DNA of 7,912 nt from Kiritimatiellia bacterium (lineage in GTDB: Bacteria; Verrucomicrobiota; Kiritimatiellia; RFP12; UBA3636): contig JAFUXX010000493.1 of NCBI GenBank assembly GCA_017476965.1, positions 1 through 7,912 of the forward strand, in the 5' to 3' direction. The notes under the pieces were generated by a model. The model made no database searches and was not told where the DNA came from. It saw only the letters and a program-made list of their open reading frames with translations. Position 1 is the stretch's first letter, and each line of letters opens with the position of its first letter. Of the stretch, positions 1 to 7,048 are shown in pieces. The position numbers and the translations under genes were made by a program.

Positions 1-75
1 TCGAACCCCCGGTACCAGTAATCCCGGTACGACGGTTTAGCAAACCGCTGCCTTCGGCCACTCAGCCACCTCTCC
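1..75 (-). tRNA. tRNA-Ser (anticodon GCU), 3' end cut by window edge
   Basis: Read on the minus strand from 75, the sequence starts with acceptor arm GGAGAGG, then T8 and a D arm typical of serine tRNAs (GCTGAGTGGCCGAAGGC). An anticodon stem GCGGT/ACCGT follows, closing the loop TTGCTAA, so the anticodon is GCT, which reads AGC and AGU codons. A long class II variable arm is present, with stem GTACC/GGTAC, and then the T-stem 5' strand GGGGG and the start of the T loop, TTCGA. The window ends inside the T loop, so the 3' T stem, the 3' acceptor strand and any encoded CCA lie outside. The long variable arm together with the GCT anticodon makes the serine identity secure. Confidence 0.95.
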
Positions 76-122
76 GCATCGGACGCGCTCCGGGCCGGGG
101 CCCGGCGTCGCGCGCGCCGGAA

Positions 123-151
123 AGGATACCACCCCCCGCGTGCAATCGCAA
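123..151 (-). promoter_or_regulatory. sigma70-type promoter of tRNA-Ser
   Basis: On the minus strand a -35-like hexamer TTGCGA (146-151) is separated by exactly 17 nt from a -10-like hexamer TATCCT (123-128). Transcription would start about 40 nt before the tRNA 5' end, leaving a short GC-rich leader that RNase P would remove. Position, spacing and orientation fit; activity is inferred. Confidence 0.6.
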
Positions 152-179
152 GCAAATTCCGCGCCGCGGCACGAAACTC

Positions 180-227
180 GAAACAAGAGACGCGAGGCGG
201 GCTCCCCCGTCTCGCGTCTCGTGTCTC
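180..227. terminator. 22-bp imperfect hairpin between surface gene 1 and tRNA-Ser
   Basis: Arms 180-201 and 206-227 pair over 22 positions with two mismatches and one G-U, closing a 4-nt loop (ctcc, 202-205). On the minus strand the 5' arm consists of three tandem heptamers, GAGACAC, GAGACGC and GAGACGG. Downstream on that strand is a mildly T-rich stretch (TTGTTTCGAGTTTCG) that starts within the 3' arm, not a clean U-run. It lies after the end of surface gene 1 and before the tRNA promoter, so it probably insulates the tRNA unit from readthrough. The poor U-tract makes terminator status uncertain; a REP-like or regulatory stem is possible. Confidence 0.4.
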
Positions 228-238
228 ATGCCCTCCCA

Positions 239-327
239 CGGGAAGGGGAGCGGGGCGGGGTCGGAGCCCTCTCCCCGTATCCTGAGGCAGCACAAAGTGC
301 TACCTCAGGATTATGAACGTGCCCTTG
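239..327 (-). repeat. shared 3' module, copy A (inverted partner at 7021-7100)
   Basis: Read on the minus strand, this begins with a 29-nt block (CAAGGGCACG... to ...TGAGGTAGC) identical to 7021-7049. It covers the last eight codons and the TAG stop of surface gene 1. A variable 20-nt stretch follows, then a 40-nt GC-rich block (ACGGGGAG... to ...TTCCCG) matching copy B at 38 of 40 positions. Homology ends at both sides of these blocks. Copy A keeps a strong 13-bp stem around the stop codon, while its second stem (GGGGAGAGGGC against GACCCCGCCCC) has three mismatches. Confidence 0.9.
281..309 (-). terminator. 13-bp hairpin spanning the stop codon of surface gene 1
   Basis: On the minus strand CCTGAGGTAGCAC (297-309) pairs with GTGCTGCCTCAGG (281-293) around a 3-nt loop TTT, all 13 positions pairing with one G-U. 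The TAG stop codon and the two preceding codons sit within the 5' arm. No U-tract follows (next bases ATACGGGG), so this is not a canonical intrinsic terminator. It may protect the mRNA 3' end or assist termination together with the GC-rich block behind it. Confidence 0.5.
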
Positions 328-3300
328 AGTTGGCCCCAGCACAGGACGTTGTCTCCGCTTTTGTCGGCGCGCACGATCCACGTGTTGCCGTCCTCGTCGC
401 GGGGAAGCGTCGCGGGAAGGGAGATGTCGCCGCTGCAACGCGCCACCCGCACGTACGAGCGGGATTCGCCGACTGAGATGGCGGAAGCGGCTATCGTGCC
501 GGCGGAGGCGTCGAGGTCGCCGTCGATCGCGATTTCCTCTTCGGCTCCGAACGACAGGGTGGCGCCGGCTTCCACGGCGACGGACCCACCCATGTCGCCG
601 TTGACCACCAAGGTTCCGGCCGCGACCGTCGTGGTGCCCGCGTAGAGCTGCTTCGTTGCAAGCGTGAGCGTGCCGTTTCCGGTTTTGGTCATGCCTCCGG
701 TGCCGTCCATCACGGCGGAGAGAGTGACCGCGTGGCGCGCTTCGAGAGTCACGCCGCCGGCGCCGACGTGGAAACAGGCCGTGTCGGAGTTGGCGTTGGC
801 CCTGATCCAGTTTGCGTTGTTTTCTTTCGAGACGAACCGGGCTCCGTCGAGCGAGATGGAGTATTTGTCCGGATCGGCGCCGAGGCCGTTGCCCACGGAG
901 AACTGGTTGTTGGTCACGACGGAGTTCCTGATGGTCATGGCCAGCGAATCCGTGCGGACGGCGGCGTTCAACGTCGCGAATTCCGCTCCGGAGTTTTCCA
1001 TTTCGAACACGTTCGAACCGCCGTTTCCGTCGTAATCGCCGAGGCGCAGTTCGGCCTGGGCGAAGAGGTATCCGCCGTCGGACAGGTAGACTTCGGTGCG
1101 GCGGCGGCCGCCTTGGCGGCTGCCGAAGTAGATGTAGCCCCAGCCCTGGAACAGGGCCTTGCCGCCGGCGACTTCGAGAACGAACGCCGTGTCGGCCGAA
1201 TTTCCGCTCGCGAGGTGGCGTTCGGAGCTCGTGGAATTGATGAAAACGCCTCCGTTTCCGACGCGCAGGGTGCGCTTTCCGGCCACGGCGGGGCTGTCGA
1301 AAAGCTGGCAGGACGTGCTGAGCGTCGCGCCTTCTCCGACCGTGATCGTGCCCGGCAGCCAGCTTGTGAGATACCCGGACGGTCCGGCGAGCGTGTAAGT
1401 GCCGTTTTCAAGGACCGCGCCGTCCTGGAGCACCGGTTCGGCGCCCGAGTTCGTGTCTTGCCGCAACGTCAGCGCGGTTCCGCCGGCGTCGAGGGTTCCG
1501 CCGCGGATCACGACGTCGTTGGCCTCGGACGAAAGCGGGGATTCTTCGAAACCGGAAAACGCCACGGTTCCCTCTTCGAGCGTCAATTTGCCTCCCCACG
1601 AGGAGCCGGCAACCGTCATCGTGCCGGGGCCGTCCTTGACGACCTTGTACGCGGAAGAACCGTCGAACCCGCCCTCGAACGCGATGTCGCCCACGGCATG
1701 GACCGTGGTTTCGGCCGAGGACGCCGTGGCGCCGATGCGGAGCGTCTGCGCGTTTTCGGACAGGTTCGTCCAAGCCGGCGCGGAAAGGGTTCCGGAACCG
1801 GAAACGGAGAACGGTCCGCTCCCCGCGTCGAACGTCACGCTCTGGACGACAATCCCGGGCAGGTCGTCGACGTTCGCGGCATTGGAAGCGCCCGTGAACC
1901 GGAGCCAGTCTCCGGTGTTCGGAACGCCGGCGGCGTCCCAGTTCCCGGCGGTCGACCAGTTGGCGTCGCTCCCGAGACCCGTCCAGACCGCTTCCTTGAT
2001 TGCGTTTTCGGACCGGACGTAGATCGAACCGCCGTCGATTTCGGCGACCAGACCGGATGAAATCTGCGGCGCGACGGCGGCGAGCATCGCCGAGAGGAAG
2101 TCAGCGTCGTCCGACGTGAAAAGCGCCGTGTCCAGCGGCCATCCCGACGCATCGAACGAGATCGTCGCGTTTTCGTAGCCCGAAACCGCCGCGATGACGT
2201 TTCCGAACGTCCCGATGTTGAGCCTCGCCCCGGTGCCGAGCACGAGCGAAGAGGTCTTGACCGGGACGGAGGCGAACGTCGCCGTGCCGCCGATTTCGAC
2301 GGAGGGCACCTCGCCCTGCGTGGAGGAGGTCACGTTCAGCGTGGCGCCGGAAGCGACCGCAATCGGGCCGGCGACGGAACCGGTCAGGTCTACGGTGCCT
2401 TCGGAGACTGTCGTCGTGCCGGTGTAGGCATAGGCGGCCGGAAGCGTGAGTTTCTTGGCGCCGGTCTTGGTCAGGCCGCCGTCGCCGTCGATGATCGCTT
2501 CGGTGCTCAGCGTGATGTCATGGCGCGCGTCGAGCGTCAGGCCGTCGCCCGTCGTGTGGTAGAGCACGGTGCCGGCGCGCTCCGAGGCGTCGAAGAACGA
2601 GGCGTTGGCCTGGAGCGTGTGGACCCTCGCGCCGTCAAAGGTGACGGAGTTGCGCGAGGACGGCCCCTTCATCTGTATCTTGTTGAAGTAGACGTCGGAG
2701 TTGACGAACTCGAGTATTTTCGTCGCGTTGGAGTTGCGATTGTTGCCGTTGAGCGTCGAATTGATTTCGACCGTCGAGTCTTCGGCCCGCATCTTGAAGT
2801 AGGTGTTGACGGCGCCGCCCTGTTCCGAGGAGATGCGGAATTCGTCCGACTTCGTCTTGAACGAGGAGCCGCCCGTCACGAGCAATTCGAAGTGGCCATT
2901 CTTGTTGCGCGGACCAAAGCAGGTCCACGGAGCGCTCTTGCCCCTGGAATACATGAGCGTGGAGCCGTCCTTGACCGTGATGTAGGCGCCCTTTGTCGGG
3001 TCGTTGTAGCTGCCGTTGTCGCCCTGGAAGTAGTACCAGCCGGATTCTCCCTCGGTGGAGGACGGGGTTTGGACGTGGACGGTCGAGCCGCCGGAAACGA
3101 TCCATGAACCCGAGCCGATTTCGAAAACGACAGGATCGACGTTGTTGGCGCTGAGAGTCAGCGTCTTGTAGTTGTCCGCCGTCGTTTCGAGCGAACCGTA
3201 GCCGGTTTTGCGGACCTTGCCGTCGATTGGCGCCGAGATTTTCGCCGCGACGCCGGAATAGACCTCGATGGTCTTCGCGGCGGACGCCGAGTCGAAAACC

Positions 3301-3569
3301 AGATTTCCCGGCCCGTCGATCGTGGCGTCGGCGCCAAGATACAGACCCGCCACGGCGGAGGTGTCGGCGTCGATCGTGATCGTGCAGGCGTCGCTCACGA
3401 CTGCGCGGTTGCCGGCCGTGAAAAGGCCGACGGCGCCGGTGTCGGAATCCGCCCAGTTGGCGTCCGACCACTTGCCGTCGCCTCCGTTCCAGATCGAGTC
3501 TCCGGCCGGGGCGGAGACCGCCACGGCGAGGAGCGCCGCCGCGCAGAGGGTGCGTTTGTGCATTTTCAT
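300..3569 (-). CDS. large secreted autotransporter-associated beta-strand repeat protein (surface protein 1)
   Basis: Predicted product is 1089 aa, exported and probably extracellular or envelope-associated; no enzymatic motif is visible. The N terminus (MKMHKRT, then a hydrophobic Ala/Leu/Val stretch to about residue 22, ...SAPAG) is a classic Sec signal peptide. Two modules open with W-rich motifs: W27, W34 and W39 (WNGG...W...NW), and W529, W538 and W544 (WTGLGSDANW...NW). ABR units are clear at about residues 366-395 (LTKTGAKKLTL...YTGTTTVSEGT) and 960-990 (MTKTGNGTLTL...YAGTTTVAAGT). A weaker one lies near 642 (VKDGPGTMTV). This composition suggests a right-handed beta-solenoid. No ~300-aa autotransporter barrel, LPXTG or PEP-CTERM is present; it ends KGTFIILR, identical to surface protein 2. 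The start was chosen for the signal peptide; an open frame continues upstream but would overlap the divergent gene. Another in-frame ATG lies at 3563. No Shine-Dalgarno sequence is seen. Confidence 0.9.
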   Translation of the reverse strand: MKMHKRTLCAAALLAVAVSAPAGDSIWNGGDGKWSDANWADSDTGAVGLFTAGNRAVVSDACTITIDADTSAVAGLYLGADATIDGPGNLVFDSASAAKTIEVYSGVAAKISAPIDGKVRKTGYGSLETTADNYKTLTLSANNVDPVVFEIGSGSWIVSGGSTVHVQTPSSTEGESGWYYFQGDNGSYNDPTKGAYITVKDGSTLMYSRGKSAPWTCFGPRNKNGHFELLVTGGSSFKTKSDEFRISSEQGGAVNTYFKMRAEDSTVEINSTLNGNNRNSNATKILEFVNSDVYFNKIQMKGPSSRNSVTFDGARVHTLQANASFFDASERAGTVLYHTTGDGLTLDARHDITLSTEAIIDGDGGLTKTGAKKLTLPAAYAYTGTTTVSEGTVDLTGSVAGPIAVASGATLNVTSSTQGEVPSVEIGGTATFASVPVKTSSLVLGTGARLNIGTFGNVIAAVSGYENATISFDASGWPLDTALFTSDDADFLSAMLAAVAPQISSGLVAEIDGGSIYVRSENAIKEAVWTGLGSDANWSTAGNWDAAGVPNTGDWLRFTGASNAANVDDLPGIVVQSVTFDAGSGPFSVSGSGTLSAPAWTNLSENAQTLRIGATASSAETTVHAVGDIAFEGGFDGSSAYKVVKDGPGTMTVAGSSWGGKLTLEEGTVAFSGFEESPLSSEANDVVIRGGTLDAGGTALTLRQDTNSGAEPVLQDGAVLENGTYTLAGPSGYLTSWLPGTITVGEGATLSTSCQLFDSPAVAGKRTLRVGNGGVFINSTSSERHLASGNSADTAFVLEVAGGKALFQGWGYIYFGSRQGGRRRTEVYLSDGGYLFAQAELRLGDYDGNGGSNVFEMENSGAEFATLNAAVRTDSLAMTIRNSVVTNNQFSVGNGLGADPDKYSISLDGARFVSKENNANWIRANANSDTACFHVGAGGVTLEARHAVTLSAVMDGTGGMTKTGNGTLTLATKQLYAGTTTVAAGTLVVNGDMGGSVAVEAGATLSFGAEEEIAIDGDLDASAGTIAASAISVGESRSYVRVARCSGDISLPATLPRDEDGNTWIVRADKSGDNVLCWGQLKGTFIILR

Positions 3570-3602
3570 GTGGTTTTTGTTGGTGATTGTTCGTGAAACC
3601 GC

Positions 3603-3680
3603 CGCGCCGCCGCGGGAGGCGGCGCGAATGCCGGGCCGGAGCCGACTCCTGCCGCGGACCGGCCGGAAAAACCCGGCCCG
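3603..3680 (-). promoter_or_regulatory. GC-rich structured 5' leader of surface gene 1
   Basis: The leader can form a perfect 9-bp stem, CGCGCCGCC (3603-3611) with GGCGGCGCG (3618-3626), around a 6-nt loop. It can also form a longer-range stem, CGGGCCGG (3632-3639) with CCGGCCCG (3673-3680). It ends 34 nt before the start codon. The start itself is preceded by an A/C-rich, SD-less stretch (AACAAAAACCAC), so translation probably relies on an unstructured A-rich initiation region. Structure is seen in the sequence; a regulatory role is inferred, and no known riboswitch is recognised. Confidence 0.3.
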
Positions 3681-3707
3681 CAGGAGGAGAATAGCCGATT
3701 GCCCGCA

Positions 3708-3735
3708 ATAATAACTTCCGTAAATTGCACAAAAA
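3708..3735 (-). promoter_or_regulatory. candidate promoter of surface gene 1
   Basis: On the minus strand a TATTAT hexamer (3708-3713) lies 16 nt downstream of TTTTTG (3730-3735), a poor -35. Directly upstream is an A/T-rich stretch including a 10-nt A-run on this strand (3738-3747), which could act as an UP element. This would give a leader of about 130 nt. It is the only AT-rich, promoter-like stretch on this strand between the two genes. Confidence 0.3.
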
Positions 3736-3737
3736 CA

Positions 3738-3747
3738 TTTTTTTTTT
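3738..3747. repeat. homopolymer T10 tract in the divergent intergenic region
   Basis: Ten consecutive T residues on the plus strand sit between the two divergent surface genes, flanked by A-rich runs (aaaaac on both sides). In this GC-rich window it is the only long homopolymer seen. It lies upstream of both candidate promoters, where length changes by slipped-strand mispairing could alter promoter geometry; that role is inference. Confidence 0.6.
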
Positions 3748-3764
3748 AGCAAAAACGAAAGGAC

Positions 3765-3788
3765 TTGCACCCCCGCTTCCGGTATGAT
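3765..3788 (+). promoter_or_regulatory. candidate promoter of surface gene 2
   Basis: A good -10-like hexamer TATGAT lies at 3783-3788, about 60 nt before the start codon. A TTGCAC hexamer (3765-3770) is only 12 nt upstream, too short for standard sigma70 spacing. Either the -10 acts with another activator or sigma factor, or the TTGCAC match is incidental. Confidence 0.3.
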
Positions 3789-3840
3789 TGTCCGTGCGAA
3801 AAGTTTTTCCGGAAGTCGCTTTCGAAGACGTTCCAAAGAC

Positions 3841-3846
3841 AGGTGA
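3841..3846 (+). promoter_or_regulatory. ribosome binding site of surface gene 2
   Basis: AGGTGA is followed by CAAA and then ATG at 3851. This partial Shine-Dalgarno supports the ATG at 3851 over the upstream in-frame TTG at 3788. The resulting protein begins directly with a signal peptide. Confidence 0.5.
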
Positions 3847-3850
3847 CAAA

Positions 3851-6800
3851 ATGACTGCAAAAAGGTTTCTCGCCGCGACGTTCGCGGCAACGTCCGCGCT
3901 GGCGGCGCTTTGCGTGCACGCTGCCGATTTCTACTGGGTTCCGACGGATTCGGACTGGCATTCGTGGTCGGACGCCTCCAACTGGTCCGACACCGCCGGC
4001 GAGACCGTCGCCGCCGCCCCCGGCGCGGGCGACACGGTCGTTTTCCAGAGCCGCGTCGAAAACTTCTTTGTCGATCTGGACGGTGCCGATGTCGAGGTGG
4101 CTACGCTCAAATTCGGCAACGGCAAAGCCGACAAAATCGGAATCCGCAACGGCGGCTTGACCGCGACTTCCGGGACGAGCCAGTTCCCGAAGGAATGCTC
4201 GATCGACATCCACGAAGGCGGCACGTTGCGTTTCGGATCGTCTGCCGTAGCCGAATTCGGCAACAACTGGGCGAGCAACAACAACAATCCAAAGATGGTG
4301 CTGGTCGTCCACGACGGCGGTTTGTTCGACATCGAGGGCCGGATCAACCCTCGTCACTTGTCACTTACGGTCGAAGAGGGAGGCCGTTTTCTCTACGGTT
4401 CCACCGCCAAGGCCGACAATGCCAACGCCAACGTCGATTTCCTGCTCTACAATCACGGAACGTTCGACTGGCCCAACGGGTTCCGAAACTACAACGGTGC
4501 ATGGAGTTTCCGCCCGATCATCCGCCAGCTCGCCGGCGAATGGATTCTCGGCAACCAAATCAAATACAACGAAAACATCTTTTTCCGGATCGAACTGACC
4601 GGCGGCAAGATTTCCGCGACCGGAGACGTCTCGTTCCTCTTGGAGAGCGGCAGCCGCGGCGCGTACATGAAGTTCGTGGACGGCGCGGACATGGAACTTT
4701 CCGTCGCTTCCGGCAAGACGCTCGACATGAGCAACGCTACATACGACGGCTCCGTGGCGGTCAAGAAGACCGGTGCGGGCAAGTTGAAGCTCGCGGAGCT
4801 TCCGACGTCGCTTGACTGGCAGGAGGGAGCGATCGAGTTCACGGCGTTCTCCCGCTCCTCTCTCGATTCGCTTGCGACCGGCTCGGGCGTGACGTTCCCG
4901 GTGTCGATTTCCGGCTTCCAGGTCGGCGAACTTGCCGGAAACGAAGGCACGCTCGCGATCACGGCGCCCGGGTTGACCGTTTCTTCCGTGGCCGAGGGCG
5001 CCCCGCTCACCGGTTCGGTCACCGTTGATCTGGCGAATTTCTCCGCCGGCAGCGTGATCGTGGACACTCCCGACGCCACGCTCCGCGCGCAGGTCAAGGC
5101 CGCCGCCGAGGCCGCCGCCGCCGGGACCGACATGAACATCGTCGAGGACGGCACCTTGGTCAAGGTCGGCGTGGCCTCCAACGCCTGGCTCTTCGACGGC
5201 TCCAACGGAGTCACAGACATGGCCGATGCCGATGGCTGGAGCACGGGCGTCCGCCCCGGCGCGGGCGAGGATGTCTTGGTCGCCGGCGCGGGCGTGAGCG
5301 CCGTGCTCACTGCGGCGACTCCGGCTTACGCTTCCATCGCCGTGACGGGCGGCGCGACGCTGCGCCTCGCCGCCGCTCCGGCGGAAGGCACCGATCTCTC
5401 GGTCGCAAACGATTCGCATCTCGTCGTCGGGACCGGCGTTTCGGTCCCCTCTTTGTACGGCGCCGTCAATGCCACGTTCGAGGCCGGTTCCGCGCTCGCG
5501 GTTCCCGCCGGCGAAACGTTTGCGCTTCCGGCCGGCGTCGCATTCGAAGCCGATTCCGCGGAAAGTCTCGTCGCCGTCACGGTGCCGGCCGGTGCCACTC
5601 TCCAGGTGCCCGGCGGCTACGGCTTCAGGAACGTGGCGCTCCTGCTCGACGGCACGGCCGGAAGCCCCGCCGCGCTCGCCGCGACGGGCGACGGCCCGAT
5701 AACCTTCGGCACGGCCGCCGCAGGCGAAACCGCCTACTTCGCCATGGCCGCGACTAACGCCGCGATTTCGGCGACGAACGAAGCGCAGGCCGAAAACGGC
5801 TCTCCCCTGGTCTTCGCTTCGCCCGCCTCGGGCGGAACTGTCGTCGTGGTCGGGGATGTAGTCCTCAAAGACTGCACGATTGCATACACCGGCCGCGACG
5901 GTTTTTCGATCGGCGTGAACAACCCCGAGGAACAGGCCTTCACCGTGGTCGTGGACAATACCGAACTCGATTTCGCGAACGAGTCCTACGTTTCGGGCGG
6001 AGCCACGCTCTCGCTCGAAAACGGTTCGTTGCTGTTCCGCCGGCGCCGCACCGTGAACCAGCACAACAGCGACGTTGAAAACGAGTACAACCTGCGCGTG
6101 CAGGGTCTCGGCCGGATCGTCGCGACCGGAGGGAGCGAGGTGCGCGCCAGCATCACAAGGGTCAACGGCAACACCGCCGACGGGGCGATCTGGCTCACGC
6201 CCTCCGTTGCGGGCCATGTCGGTCTCGAAATCGGCGAAGGCGGGATCGGCTGCTGGCACAAGGCCAACGCATCCGGAGGCGGCACAGCCACGTTCGCCGA
6301 CGGCGTGATGCAGGTGTTCAACGCTTACTGGTGGGGTTTCGGCAACCGTGCGCGCATCTTCCAGAACTTCTCGGCCGTCAACGTGCCGGAAGGGACCACG
6401 ATGACCCTCTGCGGCGTCGCCGACAAGTTCGGCGACAACGCCCAGGCGCTGTCACCGCTCTTGCTCGAAGCCCCCTTCGCCGGCGGCGGCGACGTGGTCG
6501 TCACCAACTCGCGCTCCGGCTACACGTTCGGACCGGTTCTGTCGCGTTCCGACAACACCTGCACCGGGCGCCTGGAAGTGGCGCCCGGAGCCGGGTCCGC
6601 GCTTTCCACGCTTTACATCTCCTCCGGCGCGAACTGGGCTGGTACCGTGGTCTGGAACGGGCTTGAGCAGCTGGTCGATCCCGTGACCGGTACCACGCCT
6701 GCGGCAAACTCGCCGGTTTCCGTCTCCTTCGGCGGCGTGCAGCTCGACACCGATCTGGCGCTGCGCGTCTGGAAGGATGCAACGACCGGCGAAATCGAAT

Positions 6801-7048
6801 CCGACAGGATCGACATCGGCACGATCGGCTGGAGCGGATCGGGCGCGCTTGCGATGGCGTTCCAGGACGGGTACGAGCCGGAAGGCGGCGATTCGTGGAC
6901 GATCGGCACGATGCCGGCGGACTGCGACCTGCCGCCCGTGTCGCCGCGCTCGGTCGTGCTCGTGAAGGAGCCCATCGACGGCGGCGACGGCTCCCAGGTC
7001 GTAGTCCGCGCCAAGATCGCCAAGGGCACGTTCATAATCCTGAGGTAG
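3851..7048 (+). CDS. large secreted beta-strand repeat protein (surface protein 2)
   Basis: Predicted product is 1065 aa, exported, with no catalytic motif visible. The N terminus MTAKRF followed by an Ala/Leu-rich hydrophobic stretch ending LCVHA-AD is a Sec signal peptide, with likely cleavage after residue 24. A W-rich module follows (Y28 W29, W36, W39, N44 W45, then APGAGDTVVF). A second related module starts near residue 444 (NAWLFDGSNG...DGW...RPGAGEDVLV). An ABR-like unit KKTGAGKLKL lies at residue 305. The rest is Gly/Ala/Thr/Val-rich with repeated 'GGATL' and 'VPAGATL' turns, consistent with a beta-solenoid. A basic cluster RRRR is at residues 730-733. The C terminus is KGTFIILR with codons identical to surface gene 1. 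No barrel, LPXTG or PEP-CTERM is seen. It looks like a distant paralogue of surface protein 1 with divergent body sequence. Adhesion or a matrix role is plausible but not shown. Confidence 0.88.
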   Translation: MTAKRFLAATFAATSALAALCVHAADFYWVPTDSDWHSWSDASNWSDTAGETVAAAPGAGDTVVFQSRVENFFVDLDGADVEVATLKFGNGKADKIGIRNGGLTATSGTSQFPKECSIDIHEGGTLRFGSSAVAEFGNNWASNNNNPKMVLVVHDGGLFDIEGRINPRHLSLTVEEGGRFLYGSTAKADNANANVDFLLYNHGTFDWPNGFRNYNGAWSFRPIIRQLAGEWILGNQIKYNENIFFRIELTGGKISATGDVSFLLESGSRGAYMKFVDGADMELSVASGKTLDMSNATYDGSVAVKKTGAGKLKLAELPTSLDWQEGAIEFTAFSRSSLDSLATGSGVTFPVSISGFQVGELAGNEGTLAITAPGLTVSSVAEGAPLTGSVTVDLANFSAGSVIVDTPDATLRAQVKAAAEAAAAGTDMNIVEDGTLVKVGVASNAWLFDGSNGVTDMADADGWSTGVRPGAGEDVLVAGAGVSAVLTAATPAYASIAVTGGATLRLAAAPAEGTDLSVANDSHLVVGTGVSVPSLYGAVNATFEAGSALAVPAGETFALPAGVAFEADSAESLVAVTVPAGATLQVPGGYGFRNVALLLDGTAGSPAALAATGDGPITFGTAAAGETAYFAMAATNAAISATNEAQAENGSPLVFASPASGGTVVVVGDVVLKDCTIAYTGRDGFSIGVNNPEEQAFTVVVDNTELDFANESYVSGGATLSLENGSLLFRRRRTVNQHNSDVENEYNLRVQGLGRIVATGGSEVRASITRVNGNTADGAIWLTPSVAGHVGLEIGEGGIGCWHKANASGGGTATFADGVMQVFNAYWWGFGNRARIFQNFSAVNVPEGTTMTLCGVADKFGDNAQALSPLLLEAPFAGGGDVVVTNSRSGYTFGPVLSRSDNTCTGRLEVAPGAGSALSTLYISSGANWAGTVVWNGLEQLVDPVTGTTPAANSPVSVSFGGVQLDTDLALRVWKDATTGEIESDRIDIGTIGWSGSGALAMAFQDGYEPEGGDSWTIGTMPADCDLPPVSPRSVVLVKEPIDGGDGSQVVVRAKIAKGTFIILR

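Noticed and set aside
1..238. tRNA-Ser as an integration (att) site for the surface locus
   Set aside because: Integrases normally use the tRNA 3' end, which faces away from the locus and lies outside the window. No integrase or direct repeat of the tRNA is seen here.
62..295. 77-codon open frame on the minus strand over the repeat and tRNA leader
   Set aside because: It covers the GC-rich repeat, the hairpin, the tRNA promoter and part of the tRNA. It is a translation of structured non-coding DNA.
239..327. CRISPR array or transposon terminal inverted repeats
   Set aside because: Only two copies are visible, far apart, overlapping coding 3' ends, with no spacers, transposase or target-site duplication at the edges.
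732..2060. 442-codon open frame on the plus strand opposite surface gene 1
   Set aside because: It is a low-complexity Arg/Gly/Ala/Val translation antisense to a clearly recognisable ABR gene, with no family motif. It is explained by GC-rich codon bias of the real gene.
3788..3850. TTG start at 3788 for surface gene 2
   Set aside because: It would overlap the -10-like hexamer and put 21 polar residues before the signal peptide. The ATG at 3851 has a partial Shine-Dalgarno and a signal peptide directly after it.
3570..3890. 107-residue N-terminal extension of surface gene 1
   Set aside because: It would overlap the start of the divergent gene and place a Sec signal peptide internally. The region contains the promoter-like AT-rich stretch, so initiation at 3569 is preferred.
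4361..6259. 632-codon open frame on the minus strand opposite surface gene 2
   Set aside because: It has Arg/Gly/Glu-rich composition without motifs or signal, lies fully inside a well-supported gene and has no start context of its own. It is treated as an antisense shadow.
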